Shown one piece after another: positions 1 to 6,748 of a stretch of 11,964 nt of DNA (the stretch's first letter is position 1; each line of letters begins with the position of its first letter). Position numbers and translations under genes: made by a program. The DNA is from an uncultured Clostridia bacterium (GTDB lineage: Bacteria > Bacillota > Clostridia > Oscillospirales > Ruminococcaceae). The stretch is from the NCBI GenBank assembly GCA_947632425.1, contig CANRPG010000047.1:1-11964 (forward strand), given 5' to 3'. Under the pieces are notes generated by a model. The model was not told the origin of the DNA. It did not search any database and was given only the letters and a program-made list of their open reading frames with translations.

Positions 1-397
1 GATCTGCAAGCTGTGCCACTGCCTCGTAATAAGTATCATTCACATACGGGTCTACAGGGCAGACTGCAACGGGCTCATCTAAAGGCACTTTTTTTACATC
101 ACACAAAAACGCAGCCGCAAGAACTATAGCAGGAAAAGTATCACGCCTGCATGGTTCTACGCATACTGAAACGTTATCGCCCAGTTGATTTTTTATTGCG
201 CTTACCTGTGATCTGCTTGTAGCTATAGTAACATTCGCATTCGGATCAACAGTCGTTATCTGTCTGTACACTCGCTGCACCATTGACTCATACGCATCGC
301 CGTTTTTGAATAATTTTATAAACTGCTTGCTGCGTATATCATTCGACAGCGGCCAAAGTCTCTTTCCGCTGCCCCCTGACAGAAGTATGATGTTCAT
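1..397 (-). CDS. manC: mannose-1-phosphate guanylyltransferase, 3' end cut by window
   Basis: The enzyme makes GDP-mannose from mannose-1-phosphate and GTP in the cytoplasm, for mannose- or fucose-containing surface glycans. The 132 visible residues open with the nucleotidyltransferase signature LSGGSGKRLWPLS followed by RSKQF. They continue with the family motifs VEPCRRDTFPAIVLAAAF and CPVDPYVNDTYYEAVAQL. The reading frame is open to the window edge, so only the N-terminal part is seen and any C-terminal isomerase domain cannot be judged. The ATG at 397 is preceded by AGGAG about 8 bases upstream. It lies 25 bp after the sugar transferase stop on the same strand, so the two are probably co-transcribed. 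Strong family match; the choice between mannose and another sugar as substrate is inferred. Confidence 0.88.
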   Translation of the reverse strand, partial: MNIILLSGGSGKRLWPLSNDIRSKQFIKLFKNGDAYESMVQRVYRQITTVDPNANVTIATSRSQVSAIKNQLGDNVSVCVEPCRRDTFPAIVLAAAFLCDVKKVPLDEPVAVCPVDPYVNDTYYEAVAQLAD

Positions 398-422
398 TAT
401 TATTTCTCCTAGTTTAATCTTT

Positions 423-1112
423 TTAACGATTATTTTGACAAATCACTGAATATATCGTCTTAAAAATTATGACTATATCCGTTCTTACCGAGCGTTCATT
501 TATGTATTTGTAATCAAGTTCAAGCTGTTGTTCGTCAGACATTTTGGTTGTATCTTCAAGCTGCCAATAGCAACTGAGGCCCGGCTTTACAAGCAATCTG
601 TCCTCGGGCAGCTGCGCTTGCTCTGACGGCACAAACGGTCTTGGACCTATAACTGTCATACTGCCTGTAAGCAGGTTTATTGCCTGTGCTGTTTCATCTA
701 AACTTGTGCGGCGAAGGAACTTACCGACCTTTGTTATTCTCGGGTCGTTCTCCATCTTGAAATGCACGCCGCGGCACTCGTTCTGCTCTTTAAGCTCTAC
801 CTTTATCTGCTCGGCGTCCATTCGCATAGTGCGAAACTTTACCATTTTAAAAACCTTATTATTTCTGCCTACACGTTCTTGAATGAACAGTGGGTTGCCC
901 GGGTCGTCTATAACGATCGCAAGTGCGATGATGAGATATACAGGCAGACCTACGGTAAGGCAGAGGACAGATACAAAAATATCGAAAGCGCGTTTTACAA
1001 AATCATAAACGGGCTTCTTTTTATATTCGAGCTTGACAGGAGCATGGGTAGTAGTTTCGATGACTTCGGGAGCATCTGCCAATGCTACGTTTCCTACAAC
1101 ATCTTCGCTCAT
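423..1112 (-). CDS. membrane sugar-phosphate transferase (bacterial sugar transferase, WcaJ/RfbP/PglC type)
   Basis: This is a monotopic phosphoglycosyl transferase that would load the first sugar-1-phosphate onto undecaprenyl phosphate at the inner face of the membrane, starting a surface polysaccharide or glycan unit. A hydrophobic segment (IFVSVLCLTVGLPVYLIIA, near residues 45-65) follows the basic KRAFD. The catalytic core shows ERVGRNNKVFKMVKFRTM, DPRITKVGKFLRRTSLDE with the Asp-Glu dyad, TVIGPRP and RLLVKPGLSCYWQ. At 229 residues it is the short single-domain form, without the extra N-terminal membrane segments of long WcaJ proteins. The ATG at 1112 is used here; a GTG at 1124 would add four residues and neither has a clear ribosome binding site. 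It heads the run toward manC. The sugar specificity cannot be read from the sequence. Confidence 0.88.
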   Translation of the reverse strand: MSEDVVGNVALADAPEVIETTTHAPVKLEYKKKPVYDFVKRAFDIFVSVLCLTVGLPVYLIIALAIVIDDPGNPLFIQERVGRNNKVFKMVKFRTMRMDAEQIKVELKEQNECRGVHFKMENDPRITKVGKFLRRTSLDETAQAINLLTGSMTVIGPRPFVPSEQAQLPEDRLLVKPGLSCYWQLEDTTKMSDEQQLELDYKYINERSVRTDIVIIFKTIYSVICQNNR

Positions 1113-1508
1113 ATGTACATTCACTCACTTTTCTTTGTTTCCTGACTTTTGCGTACTCTTTTTCTGTTTTTTCTGCGATTTTTACCCTTTTGCTTGGTAT
1201 AATCGTATTTATCGGTAGTGGGTGGTCGGAGGGTAAAAGTTTGGGCTGGTTTGATTTTTTCGCAACAAAAAAGGCGAATTTTTTACGTCCGCCATGGTGT
1301 TTTGTGCTATATTTTTACTTTAGTAAGTTAAAATTATTATCAAAATTAAAAAATATTAAAATTTGAATAAATTTATCATGAAAAGTTTGTGAATTATGAA
1401 CAAGTTATTTTGCTTGACTTTTAGCGCCGTTTACGTTATAATTAGACTAATAAAATATAGAACGTTTTATTTCAATCTTTTAACTTTATTTTTGGAAAGG
1501 ATGGTTTT
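1113..1508. other. AT-rich divergent intergenic region
   Basis: About 395 bp separate the minus-strand glycan operon from the plus-strand surface protein. A clear plus-strand promoter lies at 1414-1442. No convincing minus-strand promoter for the sugar transferase was found, although the leftward operon must start somewhere here. A weak inverted repeat (TTCGC/GCGAA, about 1259-1279) followed by six T lies on the plus strand. The short ORFs crossing this stretch have no ribosome binding sites and look random. Confidence 0.5.
1414..1442 (+). promoter_or_regulatory. sigma-A promoter of the surface protein gene
   Basis: TTGACT at 1414-1419, a 17-bp spacer and a perfect TATAAT at 1437-1442. Transcription would start near 1449, giving a leader of about 60 nt. 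A ribosome binding site GGAAAGG lies at 1494-1500, 8 bases before the ATG at 1509. Confidence 0.82.
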
Positions 1509-3296
1509 ATGAATAAACGTATTCTTGCGGCGTTTACGGCTATTGCTGTAGCTGCTTCTACGCTGACGATTTTGTCGTTTGCAAACGACGACAGCGTTAA
1601 AGACGGCGTACCTGTTCTTAGCGGAACTTTCGAGAAAAGCGATTATTACCCGTCAACAAACGAGCCGCCCCTTGGTATTGCCAATGTATTCCACCTGTTT
1701 GCATTTGATAACATTGATCTTAATGCGCATTGCAATGGTAACTTTGCAGCGCCTGATGTTGATGCATCTAAGGCGGCAAATGGTACTAATCAAAATGGCG
1801 AATCTATGGGAAACACCGGTACATATCCTGAAGTAGAGGGCGAAGTCAGTCTTGCGACTGTGAAATTATCTATTGCAAATACAACTAAAGTAGATAAACT
1901 GCTTGTCCCCAAGGATCATGTTATCATTGATACAGACGGTTATACTATTGATAAGTCTGAAAAGAAACCTGTTGATGAAAACGGAAATGTTACCGGTCAG
2001 ATAAAGATCGGTGAAAATATAGAAAGTGCACATCTTGTTGACATGCAAGGCAGTTCTGTGGCTTTTATTGAAAAGTCATATGTTGATTTTGCTGCTTATC
2101 AGAAAGCATATGGTGACCTTTCGGCGAAACTTGCAAAGCCGTATACAGGGTCAAACATTTCTTATCCAAAGTTAGATGTTGCTGAAGAGGGACATCGTGC
2201 AACTGTTAATCTTGAAAAAGGCAAAATAAACATTCTTAACATGAATGCAGAAGACTTTGCAAAATACGACCATGGTTTTGACATTGAAAATGTTATCTTT
2301 GAGGATAACAAGTATCCGGGTACACAGAGCCTTATTATAAATGTTGATATGGCAAATGTCACAACCACCGAAAAGTTAAATGGCAAAGAGGTTAAAACTT
2401 ATTCCACCATACCTCAGATAGTTATTCATCACAATGACGGCACGATCATAAACAATGCCGAAACAAATGTTTATTACGGTACAATAGTTCTTTGGAACAT
2501 ATATGACAGTTCCGAATCAGACGGCTGTTACCATGGAATATACACTTATGGCAATACTTCTCTCGGAAGCGTACTTGCACCGTATGCAAAAATAAATGCT
2601 AACCAGAACGTTGACGGAAACATAATTGCAAACAGCATTTACACCGGCGCTGAGTCTCACAGATGTGATTTCATGGGTCCGCTTCCTGTATCACTTCAAA
2701 AGCCCGGTACGACACCTAGCGAGCCCGATGAAGGCGACAATGAACCCGAAGTAACTACGCCCGTTTCAACGCCTGATTCTGAAGGCGACAATGAACCCGA
2801 GGTAACTACGCCTGCTTCAACGCCTGATCCCGAAGGCGACAATGAACCCGAAGTAACTACGCCTGCTTCAACGCCTGATTCCGAAGGCGACAATGAACCC
2901 GAGGTAACTACGCCTGCTTCAAGTCCCGAACCTGAAGTATCGACATCTCCCTCGACAGCCGACAGTGGCGTTGCGCCTGACGATGACGACAACAACACCA
3001 CTACACCGGTTACTGATCCAGCAGTGACTACCACTCCCGATGACGGTGTGGCAGACGACGGCGACGACAACGCTAAGACTACCACGACGCCTGCTGAGAC
3101 AACAACTACCACCTCTCACGATGAGGGCGTTGCGGACGGCGGCGACGGTAACGACAAGGATACCGGAACAGGCAGTGACGGCGATGAAAACAACAGACCG
3201 CCAAAGACCGGTGATTCCGCTCCTGCAGCGCTTGCGGTAGCTTTGATAGGCTCTGCGATAGTTATCACGGCGCTTAAGAAGAATAAAGACAAATAA
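1509..3296 (+). CDS. secreted choice-of-anchor A family surface protein with Pro/Thr/Asp-rich stalk and PPKTG sorting signal
   Basis: A 595-residue exported protein, probably a cell-wall adhesin-like protein; its ligand is unknown. Residues 1-25 are a signal peptide (MNKRIL, then an Ala/Thr/Leu core, cleavage probably after SFA). Residues about 50-400 resemble the choice-of-anchor A (collagen-binding-domain-like) fold. It starts with PLGIANVFHLFAF and ends with GSVLAPYAKINANQNVDGN and GAESHRCDFMGPLP, both typical edges of that family. Residues about 408-470 hold four repeats with core EGDNEPEVTTP, then a long Thr/Asp/Gly linker. The C-terminus is RPPKTGD, a hydrophobic stretch of about 20 residues, and KKNKDK, a sortase substrate with PPKTG in place of LPXTG. 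It has its own promoter and terminator. Surface location is well supported; adhesion is inferred. Confidence 0.88.
   Translation: MNKRILAAFTAIAVAASTLTILSFANDDSVKDGVPVLSGTFEKSDYYPSTNEPPLGIANVFHLFAFDNIDLNAHCNGNFAAPDVDASKAANGTNQNGESMGNTGTYPEVEGEVSLATVKLSIANTTKVDKLLVPKDHVIIDTDGYTIDKSEKKPVDENGNVTGQIKIGENIESAHLVDMQGSSVAFIEKSYVDFAAYQKAYGDLSAKLAKPYTGSNISYPKLDVAEEGHRATVNLEKGKINILNMNAEDFAKYDHGFDIENVIFEDNKYPGTQSLIINVDMANVTTTEKLNGKEVKTYSTIPQIVIHHNDGTIINNAETNVYYGTIVLWNIYDSSESDGCYHGIYTYGNTSLGSVLAPYAKINANQNVDGNIIANSIYTGAESHRCDFMGPLPVSLQKPGTTPSEPDEGDNEPEVTTPVSTPDSEGDNEPEVTTPASTPDPEGDNEPEVTTPASTPDSEGDNEPEVTTPASSPEPEVSTSPSTADSGVAPDDDDNNTTTPVTDPAVTTTPDDGVADDGDDNAKTTTTPAETTTTTSHDEGVADGGDGNDKDTGTGSDGDENNRPPKTGDSAPAALAVALIGSAIVITALKKNKDK
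2730..2921 (+). repeat. 51-bp in-frame tandem repeat, 3.8 copies
   Basis: Units begin at 2730, 2781, 2832 and 2883, each with GAAGGCGACAATGAACCCGA; the last is cut after 39 bases. Each unit encodes 17 residues (EGDNEPEVTTPASTPDS with small changes) and forms a stalk between the folded domain and the wall anchor. The copies are nearly identical, so the copy number may vary among strains. The repeats also keep frames open on the opposite strand, which explains the spurious antisense ORFs there. Confidence 0.95.
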
Positions 3297-3310
3297 TCGC
3301 ACAAATATTA

Positions 3311-3345
3311 AAGACCGCAGATTTTGATCTGCGGTCTTATTTTTT
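3311..3345 (+). terminator. intrinsic terminator of the surface protein gene, probably bidirectional
   Basis: An 11-bp stem AAGACCGCAGA (3311-3321) / TCTGCGGTCTT (3328-3338) is followed by TATTTTTT. It sits between convergent genes. In the minus direction the stem is followed by the poorer tail TTTAATATTT, so it may also stop transcripts of the GH10 gene, whose stop codon begins 2 bp beyond the T-run. Confidence 0.9.
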
Positions 3346-3346
3346 A

Positions 3347-4309
3347 TTAAAATTGCGTTATGCGGTAGAATGCCTCGGTGGGGTCGCCGTTTTTATCGAA
3401 CAGCAGCGCGGTGCAGTCACGCTTGAAGTGGAAGTTATTGAGCCAGCTTTGGTCATCGCGCACGCCCCACAAGGTCGCGCTCTCGATTATTTCGCGATAC
3501 TCACGCATTATGGCGAAAAGCTGCTGATAGAGCGCTGCCTGCTTTTCTATCATCTCGGCGGACATCTGCGAAAGCGGCGTGGGGTCGTTCATCTCGGGCA
3601 GACCGACATCTATTTCGGTGACTTGTATGGGCAGCCCGAGCTTTGAAAAGTCCTCAAACGCTTGCTTGAGCGCATCTTCGGAGCAGGTGTTTATATTTAT
3701 ATGGCACTGCATTCCCATCGCGTCTATGAGCCCCTCAGCTTTGAGGAGGTTTACAAGCTTTATCATGTTTTTGCGCTTGGGGGCTTCGTACTCGTTGAAA
3801 TCATTATAAACGAGCTTTTTATCTGGAAGCAGACGGCGCGCCATGCGGTACACGGTCATGAAATAGTCGTCGCCGAGCTTTCTAAGCCACACGGTATCTC
3901 TCAGCCAGCCGTTCCAGTTGTCTGAAATTGCTTCGTTGAGGACGTCCCAGCTGGAAATTTTGCTGTACCTCTCCCCTGCTGTTGTCATTTGCTCTTCCAA
4001 AAGCTGCAAGAGACGCTCTTTGCTCAGAGTCTCGAAAAGGTCGGGGAAAATACTCTGATGCCACACGAAATTGTGACCGCGGACTTCGATACCGTTTTCT
4101 ATAGCGAAGTTATAGATCTTATCTGCGTTTGCAAAATCAAAGGTGAGGTCATGCCTGCGCAGACCTGCAAACTTCATTTCGTACTCACAGGTAACGGAGC
4201 TGAAGTGCTTTAAGATAAGCTGCTTATCGTTATCAAGGCATCGGTTGTTTACCGCTGCGCCTATCTTGAAATAGTTTTTATATACATCTTTAAGAGAAAC
4301 AGTTGACAT
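3347..4309 (-). CDS. intracellular GH10 endo-1,4-beta-xylanase / xylo-oligosaccharide hydrolase
   Basis: A retaining glycoside hydrolase family 10 enzyme that cuts beta-1,4-xylosidic bonds. Family motifs in order are GHNFVWHQ, WDVLNEA with acid/base Glu126, YNDFNEY, GMQCHININ, TEIDVG with nucleophile Glu232, and LWGVRDDQSW. The two glutamates are 106 residues apart, normal for the family. At 320 residues it is a bare catalytic domain with no signal peptide, carbohydrate-binding module or dockerin, so it probably acts in the cytoplasm on imported oligosaccharides. The usual ENEMK substrate-site motif reads EYEMK. The ATG at 4309 is chosen because AAAGGGGAT lies 7 bases upstream. The longer ORF start at 4357 falls inside the promoter. 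It is monocistronic. Confidence 0.92.
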   Translation of the reverse strand: MSTVSLKDVYKNYFKIGAAVNNRCLDNDKQLILKHFSSVTCEYEMKFAGLRRHDLTFDFANADKIYNFAIENGIEVRGHNFVWHQSIFPDLFETLSKERLLQLLEEQMTTAGERYSKISSWDVLNEAISDNWNGWLRDTVWLRKLGDDYFMTVYRMARRLLPDKKLVYNDFNEYEAPKRKNMIKLVNLLKAEGLIDAMGMQCHININTCSEDALKQAFEDFSKLGLPIQVTEIDVGLPEMNDPTPLSQMSAEMIEKQAALYQQLFAIMREYREIIESATLWGVRDDQSWLNNFHFKRDCTALLFDKNGDPTEAFYRITQF

Positions 4310-4345
4310 TGTGTATCCCCTTTCGGCATCTGCAATATTATGTAA

Positions 4346-4374
4346 ATTGTATACCATTTAATTTGAGATGTCAA
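4346..4374 (-). promoter_or_regulatory. sigma-A promoter of the GH10 gene
   Basis: On the minus strand, TTGACA (4374-4369), a 17-bp spacer and TACAAT (4351-4346). It overlaps the ATG at 4357, so that codon lies upstream of the transcription start and cannot be the translation start. Confidence 0.82.
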
Positions 4375-4395
4375 GCATTTAACAAAAAGTTTACA

Positions 4396-4427
4396 AACAA
4401 AAAAGACCGCCATTTAAGACGGTCTTT
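4396..4427 (-). terminator. intrinsic terminator of the symporter gene
   Basis: The stem AAAGACCG (4402-4409) / CGGTCTTT (4420-4427), read on the minus strand, is followed by TTTTTTGTTTG. It begins 13 bp after the symporter stop codon and lies just upstream of the GH10 promoter, insulating the two genes. Confidence 0.85.
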
Positions 4428-4440
4428 ATGTATGCAGTAA

Positions 4441-5985
4441 TTACTCTGCTTTCATTTCTTCCTTTACGGCGTTGAACTCATCGATTATCTCCTGCTCGGG
4501 TGCGGCGGTAGCGAGAGAAACCACTATCGTTACCACAAGCGCGATGATGAATGCCGGGAGCAGCTCATATATTGTGAACAAGCCGCCGAGCTTGCTTATT
4601 GCGAATTTCCATACAAACACCATTACGCCGCCGGAAACAAGGCCGCACATTGCACCCCATTTGTTGGTTCTCTTCCAGAACAGTGAGCAGAGCATCAGAG
4701 GGCCGAACGTTGCGCCGAAGCCTGCCCATGCGAATGATACTATCCTGAACACCGAGCTGTTGGGATCCCACGCGAAGATGACGCCGAGTATCGCTATTGC
4801 GATGAGTACCATTCTGGCGGTGATCATTGACATTTTTTCGGTTATCTTTACTTTGAAAACGCCCTTGATTATGTTTTCCGACATACTGGAAGAAGCGGCG
4901 AGAAGCTGTGAATCGGCAGTTGACATGGTACACGCCAAGATGCCTGCGAATATCAGACCTGCGGCAAGCGCGAATATTACGCCTTTATCGCTGAGGACTG
5001 TTGCTATTTTCATTATGACGGTCTCGGATTCGGAACTGGAGGTAAGTTTTGCGATAGTGCCGTTTGCAGAAAGCGTACTGCCGATAAAGCCTATAAATAT
5101 TGCAACTGACATGGCGATAACTACCCAGATCGAGGCGATACGCCTTGACAGCTTGACATTCTTTTTATCTTTGATAGCCATAAATCTCAGCAGGATATGC
5201 GGCATACCGAAATAGCCGAGACCCCACGCCAGCGTTGAGGCTATCTGCAAGAACGAATAGCTGTTTGAGCCGCCTGTTTCGGGGTCATATATGCTGGTGA
5301 GCGAGAAGTAGCCGCCGACCGATTTTGCGTTATCTACAACATTTGAAAGTCCGCCTGCGGTATTTACGCCGTAGATAACGATGATTATAAGAGCTAACGT
5401 CATAACGATGCTCTGGATAAGGTCGGTGAAGCTGGCAGCCGAGAAGCCGCCGAGCATGGTATACGAAATTATAACTATTGCGGAGATTATCATGGCGACG
5501 TGGTAATTTGCGCCGAACAGTGTCTGGAACAGCTTGCCGCAGGCAGAGAAGCCCGATGCGGTATACGGCACGAAGAACACAATGATTATCACCGCTGCCA
5601 GACCCATTATTGCGCCGCTTTTATCGTGGAAGCGGTCGGCAAAGAAGTCGGGTATGGTTATTGAGTTTGTCTTTTGCGAATAGACCCTCAGTCTTTTGGC
5701 GACTATGAGCCAGTTGAGGTATGTACCGACTGCGAGACCTATTATAGTCCAGCCTGCCTCGGCAAGACCGGTAAAATACGCAAGTCCCGGCAGACCCATT
5801 AGCAGGTAGCTGCTCATATCCGAGGCTTCGGCGCTCATAGCCGAGACCAGCGGGCCCAGTTTTCTTCCTCCGAGATAGTAGTCGCCGACGTCTTTATTTC
5901 TTCTAGAATAAAAAACGCCTATCATTACCATTCCCGAAAGGTAGAGAATAATTGTTATAAGGATACAAATTTCACTTGTTCCCAT
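4441..5985 (-). CDS. putP: sodium/proline symporter, SSS family
   Basis: A membrane protein of the sodium:solute symporter family, predicted to import proline with Na+. The N-terminal half carries SAMSAEASDMSSYLLMGLPG, GLAEAGWTIIGLAVGTYLNW and LIVAKRLRVYSQ, very close to the PutP pattern, then TIPDFFADRF and GGFSAASFTDLIQS. About 13 hydrophobic segments can be counted over 514 residues, the usual size and topology; the tail is short and acidic. The ATG at 5985 is used; an in-frame GTG at 5991 would add two residues. The only good ribosome binding site, GAGAGGGGG, lies 26 bases before the ATG and is separated from it by a GC-rich hairpin. It has its own promoter and terminator. Proline specificity is inferred from motif similarity. 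Confidence 0.9.
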   Translation of the reverse strand: MGTSEICILITIILYLSGMVMIGVFYSRRNKDVGDYYLGGRKLGPLVSAMSAEASDMSSYLLMGLPGLAYFTGLAEAGWTIIGLAVGTYLNWLIVAKRLRVYSQKTNSITIPDFFADRFHDKSGAIMGLAAVIIIVFFVPYTASGFSACGKLFQTLFGANYHVAMIISAIVIISYTMLGGFSAASFTDLIQSIVMTLALIIIVIYGVNTAGGLSNVVDNAKSVGGYFSLTSIYDPETGGSNSYSFLQIASTLAWGLGYFGMPHILLRFMAIKDKKNVKLSRRIASIWVVIAMSVAIFIGFIGSTLSANGTIAKLTSSSESETVIMKIATVLSDKGVIFALAAGLIFAGILACTMSTADSQLLAASSSMSENIIKGVFKVKITEKMSMITARMVLIAIAILGVIFAWDPNSSVFRIVSFAWAGFGATFGPLMLCSLFWKRTNKWGAMCGLVSGGVMVFVWKFAISKLGGLFTIYELLPAFIIALVVTIVVSLATAAPEQEIIDEFNAVKEEMKAE

Positions 5986-5992
5986 TTTCACG

Positions 5993-6010
5993 CGGCGAAA
6001 TTCTGCCGCT
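5993..6010 (-). promoter_or_regulatory. hairpin between ribosome binding site and start codon of putP
   Basis: On the minus strand GCGGC and GCCGC pair across an 8-base loop, directly after GAGAGGGGGAA and before GTGAAAATG. Looping out these 18 bases would reduce the distance from the G-run to the ATG from 26 to 8 bases. The leader also starts with a 6-bp hairpin GTGCTG/CAGCGC (6042-6056) followed by TTTTT, only about 2 nt from the predicted transcript start. Confidence 0.6.
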
Positions 6011-6064
6011 TCCCCCTCTCATACTTATATACTTACAAAAAGCGCTGAAACAGCACATGGATAT

Positions 6065-6093
6065 ATTATAGCATATTTTTTACCGCATGGCAA
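6065..6093 (-). promoter_or_regulatory. sigma-A promoter of putP
   Basis: On the minus strand, TTGCCA (6093-6088), a 17-bp spacer and TATAAT (6070-6065), the latter preceded by ATGC. The start would be near 6058, giving a leader of about 70 nt. Confidence 0.82.
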
Positions 6094-6135
6094 GACTTTT
6101 TTTCATTACCACGCTAAAAAAGTAAAAATGGCACG

Positions 6136-6165
6136 AAAAAAGAGCGGATAATCGCTATCCGCTCT
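6136..6165 (-). terminator. intrinsic terminator of the repeat-bearing transcript
   Basis: A perfect 10-bp stem AGAGCGGATA (6141-6150) / TATCCGCTCT (6156-6165) with a 5-base loop is followed on the minus strand by TTTTTT. It lies upstream of the putP promoter, so the transcript from the right ends before putP. Confidence 0.9.
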
Positions 6166-6217
6166 CTATATATCCATTTGTTAAGCTAAAGTAACCGGTG
6201 GACTCACTCCTTAAACT

Positions 6218-6265
6218 TTAAATAATATTCAGACCGAAATGCGTTGCCGCTTTAAATATCCTCAT
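6218..6265 (-). CDS. possible 15-residue peptide ORF
   Basis: An ATG at 6265 follows GAAAGGGTG by about 7 bases and opens MRIFKAATHFGLNII before a TAA. The next repeat copy follows directly. The ribosome binding site is good, but the ORF is too short to judge by composition. It may be a translated micropeptide or part of a noncoding RNA. Confidence 0.3.
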   Translation of the reverse strand: MRIFKAATHFGLNII

Positions 6266-6328
6266 GACAATGCACCCTTTCATAATTTGTTTAAGAATCT
6301 ATGCGTCACCGCCGCGACGCTTTCAACG

Positions 6329-6337
6329 TCAAGTCAT
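6329..6337 (-). other. one-codon minigene ATG-ACT-TGA
   Basis: It follows AAAAGGTGAGTCCG, so the ATG has a well-spaced purine-rich ribosome binding site. A stop codon comes after one sense codon. Confidence 0.4.
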
Positions 6338-6445
6338 CGGACTCACCTTTTCAAATAAATTTCTTTCGGGTAAAAAGCCGTACTGTTAGGTGGACTCACT
6401 CCCCTATATAAATTTTGATTTGAACGTTTCTCGCGAAACAAATAC

Positions 6446-6454
6446 TTATCTCAT
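6446..6454 (-). other. one-codon minigene ATG-AGA-TAA
   Basis: It follows ATAAAGGTGAGTCCA; only one sense codon (Arg AGA) lies between start and stop. A hairpin GTTTC-GCGA-GAAAC, extended by ATTTG/CAAAT (6418-6443), follows within a few bases. Confidence 0.4.
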
Positions 6455-6502
6455 TGGACTCACCTTTATATAAATTTTTAAGATGCCTTTTGGGAAAGCT
6501 GC

Positions 6503-6511
6503 TTAGTACAT
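6503..6511 (-). other. one-codon minigene ATG-TAC-TAA
   Basis: It follows GAGGAGTGAGTCCG, the strongest ribosome binding site of the array, 8 bases before the ATG. One sense codon (Tyr) precedes the stop. Confidence 0.4.
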
Positions 6512-6643
6512 CGGACTCACTCCTCGCTGTTTATTCCTTAATATAAATGTACGCCTTTCTCAAAATCATATTGCCCACTCTTCTTTCCGGGATAAGTTCA
6601 GGATCTATCGTATTCAATTGTAATTTTTCGATACCTTAAAGTT

Positions 6644-6724
6644 TCATAGACTTACTGCTGGATCTGCCGTTTGCGTGCCGCCCATCGTCTTTGATAACTT
6701 CATCGTTTGAACCGTTGCCGCCAT
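6644..6724 (-). CDS. possible 26-residue ORF
   Basis: The ATG at 6724 opens a peptide starting MAATVQTMKLSK and ending in ADPAVSL. Its start overlaps the stop of a two-codon ORF (ATG-CGC-TAA), whose ATG follows AGAGGAAC. No homology is recognised. Another frame of the same stretch is also open, so coding is uncertain. Confidence 0.25.
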   Translation of the reverse strand: MAATVQTMKLSKTMGGTQTADPAVSL

Positions 6725-6748
6725 TAGCGCATTTAACTGACGTTCCTC

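Larger units (their letters stand above)
6200..6520 (-). repeat. degenerate array of GGTGAGTCC / GGAGTGAGTCC elements
   Basis: Five copies of GTGAGTCC read on the minus strand at 6513-6520, 6456-6463, 6392-6399, 6339-6346 and 6200-6207. A sixth, variant copy GGGGAGTCC ends at 6804. Spacings are 57, 64, 53 and 139 bp. Each is preceded by an A/T run such as AATTTATATA and by AAGG or GGAG. Copies alternate between AAGGTGAGTCC and GGAGTGAGTCC. Three of the five (and the sixth) continue with G/A-ATG eight bases after the purine run; the other two continue with ACC. The segments between copies differ, and one forms a hairpin with a GCGA tetraloop (6426-6439). Confidence 0.8.

Noticed and set aside
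1175..1203. Plus-strand TATAAT at 1198-1203 as a second promoter for the surface protein
   Set aside because: It has TGG ahead of it but no -35 box, and the start would be about 300 nt upstream of the gene; the promoter at 1414-1442 is much better.
2696..3112. Minus-strand ORF rich in Val/Ser/Gly repeats inside the surface protein gene
   Set aside because: It is the reverse reading of the Pro/Thr/Glu repeats, without promoter or ribosome binding site.
4472..5215. Plus-strand 247-residue ORF across the symporter gene
   Set aside because: It is a shadow of the putP reading frame with no ribosome binding site or family resemblance.
6200..6520. CRISPR array from regularly spaced repeats
   Set aside because: The repeats are only about 8-14 bp, degenerate, unevenly spaced (53-139 bp), and there are no cas genes; the intervals share A/T-rich parts.
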